Part shown: in pieces, positions 37,440-44,956 of the stretch
Layout of the letters: the number at the start of each line of letters is the position of its first letter
How positions within the stretch are numbered: position 1 is the first letter of the stretch
NCBI RefSeq assembly: GCF_030657435.1
Contig: NZ_JAUTWS010000020.1
Span: forward strand, 1 to 64,000
Length of the DNA stretch: 64,000 nt
Origin: Paracraurococcus lichenis
GTDB taxonomy: Bacteria; Pseudomonadota; Alphaproteobacteria; Acetobacterales; Acetobacteraceae
Reading direction: 5' to 3'
Notes under the pieces: generated by a model
What the model was told of the DNA's origin: nothing
Databases searched by the model: none
What the model saw: the letters and a program-made list of their open reading frames with translations, nothing else
Made by a program: the position numbers and the translations under genes

Positions 37440-39701
37440 ATGGCGCCAGGCACCGAGCCCCTCGACCCCGATTTCGAGGCGCTGATCCGTTACATCCAGG
37501 AGAGCCGGGGGCTCGACTTCCGCGGCTACAAGAAGACCAGCCTGCGCCGCCGCGTGCTGAAGCGGATGGAGGAGGTGGGCTCGGACGGCTTCGGCGCCTA
37601 TCACGCCTTCCTCGAGGCACATCCGCAGGAATTCGTCGAACTCCTCAACACGGTGCTGATCAACGTCACCTCCTTCTTCCGCGACCCGGAGGCCTGGGAG
37701 GCGGTGCGGCGCGAGGCGGTGCCGCGGCTGCTCGCGGCCGACCGGCCGATTGGCGAGCGGCCGCTGCGGATCTGGAGCGCCGGCTGCGCGAGCGGCGAGG
37801 AGCCCTACAGCCTGGCCATGATCTTCGCCGAGGCGCTGGGCATCGAGGAGTTCGGCCGCCGGGTGAAGATCTACGCCACCGATCTCGACGAAGGCGCGCT
37901 GCGCGCCGCCCGCCATGCCGCCTACCTGCCGCGGGATGTGGAGAGCGTGCCGGGCGAGTTGCTGGAGAAATATTTCGAGCGCACCAACAACCACTACTGC
38001 GTGCATCGCGACCTGCGCAAGAACGTGATCTTCGGCCGCCACAACATCGTACATGACGCGCCGATCAGCCGCATCGACCTGCTGGTCTGCCGCAACCTGC
38101 TGATCTACCTGGAGAGCGAGACGCAGAACCAGGTCCTGCCGCGGCTGCACTATGCCCTGGTGGATGACGGGCTGATGTTCCTCGGCAAGGCGGAGACGCA
38201 GCTCGCCCGTTCCCGCCTTTTCCAGTCGCTCGACCTCAGGCACCGGATCTTCCGCAAGGTGCCGCAGGAATGGCGCCGCAGCACCGGCGGCAGCCTGGTC
38301 TTCAACGGGTCCGCCGGGGGGCCGCCCGTGCCGCGCCTGCCGCCGCTGCAGTTCCGGCTGCTGGAGGCGATCGCCGACACCACGCTGGTCGCCTATCTCG
38401 CCGTGGACCAGGACGGCGCGCTGGTCTTCGCCAATGCCGCGGCGCGGCGGATGCTGGAGGTGGGGGAGGGCGATCTCGGCCGCCCCTTCCACGACCTCAG
38501 CGTCTCCTACCGCCCGGCCGAGCTGCGCGGCCGGATCGAGGAGGCGGCGCGGCTCGGCCGCACCGTCCGGCTGGAGCACCAGGACTACCACCGCCCACCG
38601 GCCGACCCGGTGCGGCTGACCATCGACGTCACGCCGCTCTTCGGCCGGGACGGACGGCAATTCGCCACCGTCCTCGCCTTCAGCGACACCACCCGCGTCT
38701 TCGCCATGCAGCAGGAGCTGGAGGCGGCGCAGGAGAGCCTGGAGACGACGATCGAGGAGCTGCAGAGCGCCAACGAGGAGCTGGAGACCACGAACGAGGA
38801 GCTGCAGTCCACCAACGAGGAGCTGGAGACCACCAACGAGGAGCTGCAATCCACCAACGAGGAGCTGGAGACCACCAACGAGGAGCTGCGCTCGGCCAAC
38901 GAGGAGCTGGAGACCGCCAACGAGGAGCTGCGCACCCAGCACGAGGAGAGCGCCGAGTACCGCCGCTATGCCGAGAGCATCCTGCGCAGCATCGATGCCG
39001 GCATCATCGTCCTGAACCACGATCTGCGCATCCGCTCCTGGAACCGCTGGAGCGAGAATGCCTGGGGCCTGCGCGCCGAGGAGGTGGAGGGCCAGGAATT
39101 CCTCGACCTCGATATCGGCCTGCCGGTGCACCGGCTGCGCAGCGACCTGATGCGGCTGCTGGCCGGCGAGGCCCCCCAGGCCGAGCTGATGCTGGACGCC
39201 CTGGACCGCCGCGGCCGCAGGCTGAACTGCCGGGTCCGCCTCTCGCCGCTGCTCTACGACGCGCGCGCGCCCCGTGGCATCGTGGTGATCGCCGAGGATA
39301 TCACCGAGGAGGCGCGGGAGCAGGAATACACCCGCTATCTCGGCCGCATCATCGGCCAGTCGCTGAACGAGGTGTATTTCCTCGACCCCTCCAGCCTGCA
39401 CTTCCGGCTCATCAACCGGGGTGCGGAAGAGAAGCTCGGCTATTCCATCGCTCAACTGCGGCAGATGGCGATCACCGACCTGATGCGCGGCGTCCCGCCG
39501 GAGGCCCTGCGCGCCCTGCTGGCCCCGGTGCTGGAGGGCGAGAAGCAGGAGGTGGTGTTCGAGACCGTGATGCGCGGCCGCGACGGTCGCGAGTACCCCG
39601 CCGAGATCTGCATGCAGCATTTCGCGCGGGAACACCCGCCCTTGCTCCTCGCCATCGTGCACGACACCACGGAGCGGCGCCGGCTCGACGCGGCAGAGTA
39701 G
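37440..39701 (+). CDS. CheR methyltransferase with PAS sensor domains and a heptad coiled coil
   Basis: Signal-transduction protein of the CheB/CheR-fusion lineage, here carrying only the CheR half. Domain order over 753 residues: CheR N-domain (10-60), SAM-binding CheR domain with WSAGCASGEEPYSLAM (about 100-270), PAS (about 305-420), a long coiled coil of EELQSTN/EELETTN heptads (about 435-500), then two further PAS domains. There is no histidine-kinase or receiver part. It is presumably cytosolic. Start Met at 37440 is used; an in-frame ATG at 37389 adds 17 residues. Its stop is one base from that of the convergent CheB gene. Target protein unknown; chemoreceptors are not in the window. 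Confidence 0.87.
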   Translation: MAPGTEPLDPDFEALIRYIQESRGLDFRGYKKTSLRRRVLKRMEEVGSDGFGAYHAFLEAHPQEFVELLNTVLINVTSFFRDPEAWEAVRREAVPRLLAADRPIGERPLRIWSAGCASGEEPYSLAMIFAEALGIEEFGRRVKIYATDLDEGALRAARHAAYLPRDVESVPGELLEKYFERTNNHYCVHRDLRKNVIFGRHNIVHDAPISRIDLLVCRNLLIYLESETQNQVLPRLHYALVDDGLMFLGKAETQLARSRLFQSLDLRHRIFRKVPQEWRRSTGGSLVFNGSAGGPPVPRLPPLQFRLLEAIADTTLVAYLAVDQDGALVFANAAARRMLEVGEGDLGRPFHDLSVSYRPAELRGRIEEAARLGRTVRLEHQDYHRPPADPVRLTIDVTPLFGRDGRQFATVLAFSDTTRVFAMQQELEAAQESLETTIEELQSANEELETTNEELQSTNEELETTNEELQSTNEELETTNEELRSANEELETANEELRTQHEESAEYRRYAESILRSIDAGIIVLNHDLRIRSWNRWSENAWGLRAEEVEGQEFLDLDIGLPVHRLRSDLMRLLAGEAPQAELMLDALDRRGRRLNCRVRLSPLLYDARAPRGIVVIAEDITEEAREQEYTRYLGRIIGQSLNEVYFLDPSSLHFRLINRGAEEKLGYSIAQLRQMAITDLMRGVPPEALRALLAPVLEGEKQEVVFETVMRGRDGREYPAEICMQHFAREHPPLLLAIVHDTTERRRLDAAE
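38755..38939 (+). repeat. 21-base tandem repeat encoding coiled-coil heptads
   Basis: About nine near-identical 21-base units (core AACGAGGAGCTG, with variable CAGTCCACC or GAGACCACC) lie inside the CheR-PAS gene and encode EELQSTN/EELETTN heptads. Length variation by slippage is likely, which would change linker length between sensor domains. Confidence 0.85.
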
Positions 39702-39702
39702 C

Positions 39703-40746
39703 TCAGGCCGGTTCGGCCGGACCTGCCGCGGCCTCGGCCTCTTCCTCCTCCGCCGCCGACTTGCGCAGGATCTCGGCGGCGGTCTGGATCAGCGTCGCCG
39801 CCTGCCCGGCCTCCCGCGCCGCGCGGTCCCAGCGCGCCGCCGCCAGCATCATGCCGCGGCCCCGCGCGGCATCCTCCATGCGGCGGAACAGCACCTGCCG
39901 CTCGTGATGCGTCCGCACCGCGGTGGCCAGCGCCTCCTCCAGCGCGTCCGCCTGGCTGGCCGCGAGCGATTCCGGCCCATAGGCATGGCCGATCTGGCAG
40001 CGGAAGCGCGTCGTCTTCGGGTCCTCGATCTCGTTCAGCACGCCGCCGCATTGCGGGCAGCTCATGCGGCTGGGCGGGCCAAGCTGCTCCGTCTCCCCGG
40101 CCATGTCGGCGATCTCCTTCTCGGCGATCCGGGCTTCCATCGCGATCCTCGGCGGCACCGGCCGCGCGGGGCCGGCCGGGCTGCGGGCCAACCGGTCGAG
40201 CAGCGCCGCCATGTCGGCGAGCGGCACGCAATGATCCGGGCTGTCGCCGCGCAGCGCGTTGCGCGGCATGTCCGGCCAGGCGGCGTCGTCGGGGTCCTGC
40301 ACCACGCTGAGCCCGCCGCAGGCCTTCACCGCGACGAGGCCCGCCGTGCCGTCGTCGAGCAGCCCGCTCAGCACGACGCCGATGACGCGCGGCCCGAAGG
40401 CGACGGCGGCCGAGCGGAAGAGCGGGTCGATCGCCGGCCGCGTCCGGTTCTCCTGCGGGCCGCGCCGCAGCATCAGGCGGTGGTCGTCGCGGTTCACGAG
40501 CAAATGATGATCCGGCGGCGCCACATAGATCCGGCCCGGCAGGATCTCGTCCCCTTCGTGGGCGCGCAGGGCCGGCAGCGCGCCGCAGCGCGAGAGGATC
40601 TCCGGCAACAGGCTGCGCGCCGTCGGCGCGACGTGCTGCACGACCAGGATGGCCGCCGGCAGGTCGGCTTTCAGGTCGCGGCAGAGCCCGCACAGCGCGT
40701 CCACGCCGCCGGCCGAGGACCCGAGCAGGATGAGATCGTGGCCCAC
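39703..40746 (-). CDS. cheB: CheB-type methylesterase without receiver domain, with C-terminal zinc-ribbon
   Basis: Hydrolyses glutamate methyl esters or deamidates glutamines on receptor-like targets. The 347-residue protein starts directly with the esterase domain: GSSAGG (catalytic serine about Ser11), His in VVQHVAP, and the third-residue region LSGLLDDGTAG. No response-regulator domain is present, so regulation is not by phosphorylation. The C-terminal region has two Cys pairs (SCPQCGG, then FRCQIGH), likely a zinc ribbon, followed by a helical tail and an acidic stretch. Start is GTG at 40746 with AAAGGA upstream; a longer ORF on this strand crossing the kinase gene is a shadow. Convergent with the CheR gene and divergent from the hybrid kinase. 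Confidence 0.88.
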   Translation of the reverse strand: MGHDLILLGSSAGGVDALCGLCRDLKADLPAAILVVQHVAPTARSLLPEILSRCGALPALRAHEGDEILPGRIYVAPPDHHLLVNRDDHRLMLRRGPQENRTRPAIDPLFRSAAVAFGPRVIGVVLSGLLDDGTAGLVAVKACGGLSVVQDPDDAAWPDMPRNALRGDSPDHCVPLADMAALLDRLARSPAGPARPVPPRIAMEARIAEKEIADMAGETEQLGPPSRMSCPQCGGVLNEIEDPKTTRFRCQIGHAYGPESLAASQADALEEALATAVRTHHERQVLFRRMEDAARGRGMMLAAARWDRAAREAGQAATLIQTAAEILRKSAAEEEEAEAAAGPAEPA

Positions 40747-40908
40747 GTCACCGTCCTTTCCGGGGCGACACGCCGTCGCCCCACGCAGGAAACGCCTGAA
40801 GTGTCGCGATGTCACGCACCCGCGCCGAACGCGATGCGATATGCTCCGTTGAGAGGGCAACAACCTTGCCACATCGGCAGCGGGATCGAGAGTGAGGGCG
40901 ACGAGCTG

Positions 40909-42948
40909 ATGCGCCGTGCCGGGCCGGACAAGGCGCTGATCACGAATCACGCCCGCATCGAGGACGAGCTGGAACAATTGCGCGTCAGCGTCGAGGACGC
41001 GCGCGAGGAGGCGGCCGCGCTCGCGGCCGAGCGCGACGCGCTGCGGACCGAGCTCGCGACCCGCAGCGTGCAGTTGCGGGAGGTCGAGGCAAGGCTGCGC
41101 CAGCGCGAGCAGGCGGGCGAGGCTGCGCGCATGGCCGTGATCGGCAATGACCAGGTGATCGCCCGTCACATGTCGGAACGGGATGCGACCGCCGAGGAAT
41201 TGCGCGTCGCGGTCGAGGAGCTGCAGGTCCTTGCCGAGGAGCTCGAGGAGAGCAACAACGCGCTCACCCACACCAATGCCGCGCTGGAGGAACGGGTCGC
41301 CGAGCGCACGGCGGAGCTCGCCGCGCTGAACCGGCAATTGCGCGACAGCGAGGAGCGGCTGCGCCTCGCCCAGCGCTATGCCGGGGCCGGCACCTGGGAC
41401 TGGGACATTCCCGGCGGGCGCCTGTCCTGGTCGCGGGAGTATTTCGATCTTTGCGGTCTCGATCCCGAGACGGTCGAACCGAGCTACGAAGCCTGGATCG
41501 CCTCGGTCGCGCTGCAGGACCGCGCCGCGACCGAGGCCGCGCTGCAGGACTGCCTGCGCCGCCGCGATCCCGATTTCCGCGTGGAGTACCGCATCAACCA
41601 TTCCCAGCGCGGCGAGCGCTGGCTGACCGGGCGCGGCCGGCTGATCTGCGACGACAAGGGCGACCCCGTCCGCCTCATCGGCCTCAACATCGACATCACC
41701 GACCGCAAGCGCGCCGAGCTGGCGATCGCCGAGGTGAACGAGGGCCTGAAGCGCGAGGTGGAGGAGGAGGCGAAGGCGCGCGAGGCGGCGCAGGCCCGCC
41801 TCTTCCAGACCCTGAAGCTGGAGGCGCTCGGCCAGCTCACCGGCGGCGTGGCGCACGACTTCAACAACCTGCTCTCCGTCATCACCAATGGCGTCGGCCT
41901 GCTCAGGCGCGGCGCCGACGAGGCGCGGCAGGCGCGGCTGCTGGACGCCATGGAGCAGGCGGCGCGCCGCGGCGCCGAGCTGACGCGCCGGTTGCTGAGC
42001 TTCGCCCGCCGCCAGGCGCTGCGGCCGGAGCCGCTCGATGTCCAGGCCTGGCTCCAGGACATGCGCGAGCTGCTGGCGCGGGCGCTGCGCGGCGACATCG
42101 CCATCGAGATCGAGGTGCCGGAGGACCTCTGGTGGGCGCGGGTCGATCCGGGCGAGCTCGAGCTCGCGGTCCTGAACCTCGGCGTCAATGCGCGCGACGC
42201 CATGCCGCAGGGCGGCACGCTGCGCATCTGCGCCGAGAATGTCGAGCTGGACGCGCTCACCGACCCCGACCGCCTGGGCGGGCCTTTCGTCCGCCTCAGC
42301 GTCACCGATACCGGCACCGGCATGCCGCCGGAGGTGCTGGCGCGGGTCTTCGAACCCTTCTTCTCCACCAAGGATATCGGCCAGGGCACCGGCCTCGGCC
42401 TGGCGCAGGTCTATGGCTTTGCGCGGCAGAGCGGCGGCACGGCGCGGGTGCGGAGCCGCCTCGGCGAGGGCACCACGGTGACGCTGCTGCTGCCGCGCGC
42501 GGCGCCGACCGTGGGGCCGGAGGCGCGGCCCGCGCCGCCGCCGCCTGCCATCGCGGATGTCGCGCCGCTGCAGCTGCTGCTGGTGGAGGACGATGACGCA
42601 GTGGCGGAGCTGACGGCGGAGACGCTGCGCCATCTCGGCCACGACGTCTCGCGCGTCATCAGCGCGCCGGCCGCGCTGAAGGCGCTGGAGGAGGGGCTGG
42701 CGGTGGACATGGTGCTGACCGATGTCGTCATGGCCGGCGGGCAGGACGGGCTGGAGCTCGCGCAGCGGCTGCGGGCGGCGCGGCCGGGGCTGCCGGTGCT
42801 GCTCTACAGCGGCTATGGCGGCGCGCCCGCGCGCGTCGCCGCGGCCGGCCTGCCGCTGCTGCGCAAGCCCTATTCGCTCGAGGAACTGCGCCGCGCCCTG
42901 GTCGCGGCGCGCGACGCCGCGACCCGACGGCGCCCGCCGGAGGCATGA
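40909..42948 (+). CDS. Hybrid sensor histidine kinase (PAS, HisKA, HATPase, receiver)
   Basis: Soluble hybrid kinase (no membrane helix) of 679 residues. Order: long N-terminal coiled coil (10-145), PAS/PAC domain (about 150-275) with TWDWDIPGGRLSWS, HisKA with phospho-acceptor His316 in GGVAHDFNNLL, HATPase_c (about 375-500) with LGVNARDAM, TDTGTGM and GTGLGLAQVYG, and a C-terminal receiver domain (about 560-675) with phospho-acceptor Asp605. ATG 40909 is used; the longer in-frame ORF from 39904 overlaps cheB on the other strand and is not protein-like. Paired with the CheB and CheR genes, it probably completes a signalling module. Ligand unknown. Confidence 0.88.
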   Translation: MRRAGPDKALITNHARIEDELEQLRVSVEDAREEAAALAAERDALRTELATRSVQLREVEARLRQREQAGEAARMAVIGNDQVIARHMSERDATAEELRVAVEELQVLAEELEESNNALTHTNAALEERVAERTAELAALNRQLRDSEERLRLAQRYAGAGTWDWDIPGGRLSWSREYFDLCGLDPETVEPSYEAWIASVALQDRAATEAALQDCLRRRDPDFRVEYRINHSQRGERWLTGRGRLICDDKGDPVRLIGLNIDITDRKRAELAIAEVNEGLKREVEEEAKAREAAQARLFQTLKLEALGQLTGGVAHDFNNLLSVITNGVGLLRRGADEARQARLLDAMEQAARRGAELTRRLLSFARRQALRPEPLDVQAWLQDMRELLARALRGDIAIEIEVPEDLWWARVDPGELELAVLNLGVNARDAMPQGGTLRICAENVELDALTDPDRLGGPFVRLSVTDTGTGMPPEVLARVFEPFFSTKDIGQGTGLGLAQVYGFARQSGGTARVRSRLGEGTTVTLLLPRAAPTVGPEARPAPPPPAIADVAPLQLLLVEDDDAVAELTAETLRHLGHDVSRVISAPAALKALEEGLAVDMVLTDVVMAGGQDGLELAQRLRAARPGLPVLLYSGYGGAPARVAAAGLPLLRKPYSLEELRRALVAARDAATRRRPPEA

Positions 42949-43035
42949 CGTCGGCGCGACCCGGGCGACGTTCCGCCTGACCGCCGCATCCGTGCCGCGC
43001 CGCGGGCGTTCGCCCGGCGGACCTGGAGCGCTGTC

Positions 43036-43278
43036 ATGGCCGGACCCGACGACGACAAGCAGACGCAAGGCCGGCCCGCGGGCACGGAGGCCATGCCGAA
43101 CACGCCCCTGCCCGACGAGCCCGGCGCGCCGACCGGCGCGGAGGGCATCGGCTCCGGCGTGCAGCCCGGCGGCACGGCGCCCGGCGGCGGGCCGGGCGCG
43201 GGCCTCGGCAGCATCGGGACCGGCGGCGGCGCCTCGGGCGGCGCAGCCAGCGGCAATGTGAAGCGAGGCGGCCGATGA
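43036..43278 (+). CDS. Small Gly/Pro-rich disordered protein
   Basis: An 80-residue low-complexity protein (GPDDDKQTQGRPAGTEAMP, then GGG/PGG-rich) with no predicted fold, signal or membrane segment. Its stop overlaps the next small gene by 4 bases (43275-43278), and that gene in turn overlaps the NDH-2 gene, so the three form a tightly coupled cluster. Base composition and codon use fit the host. Function unknown. Coding status rests on the overlap architecture and on a plausible start (ATG 43036, preceded by GGAGCG). Confidence 0.55.
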   Translation: MAGPDDDKQTQGRPAGTEAMPNTPLPDEPGAPTGAEGIGSGVQPGGTAPGGGPGAGLGSIGTGGGASGGAASGNVKRGGR

Positions 43279-43529
43279 TGGGCGGGACGCGCAAGGGCGC
43301 GCCGACGCCGCAGGGCCCGGAGGCGGCCGGCCCCGGCAACGCGCATGGCGCGGCGCCGCAGGACGCGCCGCAGCCCTGGGGCACCGACGAGGCGCCCTTC
43401 GATCCGCGCGGCGGCAGCCCGGCCGCCGATCCGGAGGCCAGGGCGGAGGAATTGCTGGCACAGCACCGCACGGGCCGCGCCGCGGCAGGCGATGCCGGGC
43501 CGGAGGTCGCCGGCAAGGACCCGGGATGA
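43275..43529 (+). CDS. Small disordered protein upstream of NDH-2
   Basis: An 84-residue protein rich in Ala, Gly and Pro, with one short amphipathic segment near the end (ADPEARAEELLAQHRTGRAA). No known family. Start overlaps the previous stop and its own stop overlaps the NDH-2 start (43526-43529), implying translational coupling. Similar small proteins with a C-terminal ARAEELLAQHRxGRAAA helix have, in memory, appeared next to oxidoreductases in related genomes, but this is not verifiable here. Confidence 0.55.
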   Translation: MMGGTRKGAPTPQGPEAAGPGNAHGAAPQDAPQPWGTDEAPFDPRGGSPAADPEARAEELLAQHRTGRAAAGDAGPEVAGKDPG

Positions 43530-44914
43530 CCGAGGCCGCGCCGCCGCTCCGCATCGTCATCCTCGGCGCCGGCTTCGGCGGGCTGGAGGCGGCGCGGGCG
43601 CTGGCCCATGCGCCGGTCGAGGTCACGCTGGTGGACCGGCACAACCACCATCTCTTCCAGCCGCTGCTCTACCAGGTGGCGACGGCGGCGCTCTCGCCCG
43701 GCGACATCGCCTGGCCGGTGCGCAGCATCTTCCGCCGCCAGCGCAACCTGCGCGTGGTGATGGCGGAGGTGACCGGCCTCGACCTCGCCGCGCGCTGCGT
43801 GCGGGCCGGGGAGCTGGACCTGCCCTATGACGCGCTGGTCGTCGCGACCGGCGCGACGCATTCCTATTTCGGCCGCGACGACTGGGCGCCGGTCGCGCCG
43901 GGCCTGAAGGCGATCGAGGACGCGACCGATATCCGCCGCCGCCTGCTGCTGGCCTTCGAGCGCGCGGAGATCACCGCCGATGCCGAGGAGCGGCGGCGCC
44001 TCCTGACCTTCGTCGTGGTCGGCGGCGGGCCGACCGGCGTGGAACTGGCGGGGGCGATGGTCGAGCTGGCGCGCCATGCCATGCCGCGGGAGTTCCGCCG
44101 CATCGATCCCGCCCAGGCGCGCGTCGTGCTGATCGAGGCCGGGCCGCGCATCCTGCCGACCTTCCCCGAGGAACTCGGCGAGGTCGCCCGCCGCTCGCTC
44201 GAGCGCATGGGCGTGCAGGTGCTGACCGGCACGCGGGTGACCGACTGCACCCCGACCGGCGTGCAATGCGGCGAGGAGCGGATCGCGGCCAGCACCATCG
44301 TCTGGGCGGCGGGCGTCGTTGCCTCGCCTGTCGGCGGCTGGCTCGGCACGGAGCGCGACCGCGCGGGACGCGTGCGGGTGGGTCCGGATCTCGCGGTGCC
44401 CGGCCATGCCGAGGTCTTCGCCGTCGGCGACCTCGCCGCCGTCACCGATGCGAAGGGAAGGCCGGTGCCGGGCAATGCGCCTGCGGCGAAGCAGATGGGC
44501 CGTTATGTCGGCCGGCTGCTGGCGGCGCGCGCCGTGGGGCAGGCGCCGCCGCCGCCCTTCGCCTATCGCCACCATGGCGACCTGGCGACGATCGGCCGGC
44601 GCTCGGCCGTGGTCTCGCTGGACGGCATGCGGCTGACCGGCCTGATCGGCTGGCTGTTCTGGGGCGTCGCGCATGTCTGGTACCTCATCGGCTTCCGCAG
44701 CCGCGTCGTCGTCTCCTTCGAATGGCTCTGGAGCTACCTGACCTTCCAGCGCGGCGCCCGGCTGATCACGGGGCGCGAGCCGGCGGGCGGCAATGCCACG
44801 CCGATGCCGGGCGAGCGGCAGGCGGCGGCGCTCGGCACGCGCGTCGCGGAACGCCTGCCGGCCGCCGCGCCGCGCGAGTTGCCGGCCCCGCGGCGCGTCG
44901 CCGCCGGCGGCTGA
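43526..44914 (+). CDS. Type II NADH dehydrogenase-like FAD oxidoreductase
   Basis: Single-subunit NADH:quinone oxidoreductase family (NDH-2), membrane-associated, not proton-pumping. The 462-residue protein has an N-terminal FAD Rossmann motif VILGAGFGGLEAARAL, a second Rossmann motif VVVGGGPTGVELAG for NADH, the family landmark HNHHLFQPLLYQVAT near the quinone site, and VFAVGDLAAV. A C-terminal membrane-anchoring region (LIGWLFWGVAHVWYLIGF) is followed by an Ala/Pro-rich tail. Its start overlaps the preceding small gene by 4 bases (ATGA). The final 60 residues are low-complexity and may be flexible. Confidence 0.88.
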   Translation: MTEAAPPLRIVILGAGFGGLEAARALAHAPVEVTLVDRHNHHLFQPLLYQVATAALSPGDIAWPVRSIFRRQRNLRVVMAEVTGLDLAARCVRAGELDLPYDALVVATGATHSYFGRDDWAPVAPGLKAIEDATDIRRRLLLAFERAEITADAEERRRLLTFVVVGGGPTGVELAGAMVELARHAMPREFRRIDPAQARVVLIEAGPRILPTFPEELGEVARRSLERMGVQVLTGTRVTDCTPTGVQCGEERIAASTIVWAAGVVASPVGGWLGTERDRAGRVRVGPDLAVPGHAEVFAVGDLAAVTDAKGRPVPGNAPAAKQMGRYVGRLLAARAVGQAPPPPFAYRHHGDLATIGRRSAVVSLDGMRLTGLIGWLFWGVAHVWYLIGFRSRVVVSFEWLWSYLTFQRGARLITGREPAGGNATPMPGERQAAALGTRVAERLPAAAPRELPAPRRVAAGG

Positions 44915-44956
44915 CCGGAGCGGCGCACGGAAGCGTGCGGCGCGGCCCGCGGATTC

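Noticed and set aside
38755..38939. Regular 21-base repeats considered as a CRISPR array
   Set aside because: Units are contiguous, without unique spacers, and encode coiled-coil heptads in frame within the CheR-PAS protein.
39703..43644. Open frame of 1313 codons on the minus strand through the kinase gene
   Set aside because: Only its 3' third (CheB, start 40746) has protein-like motifs; the rest is a low-complexity shadow of the plus-strand hybrid kinase in high-GC sequence.
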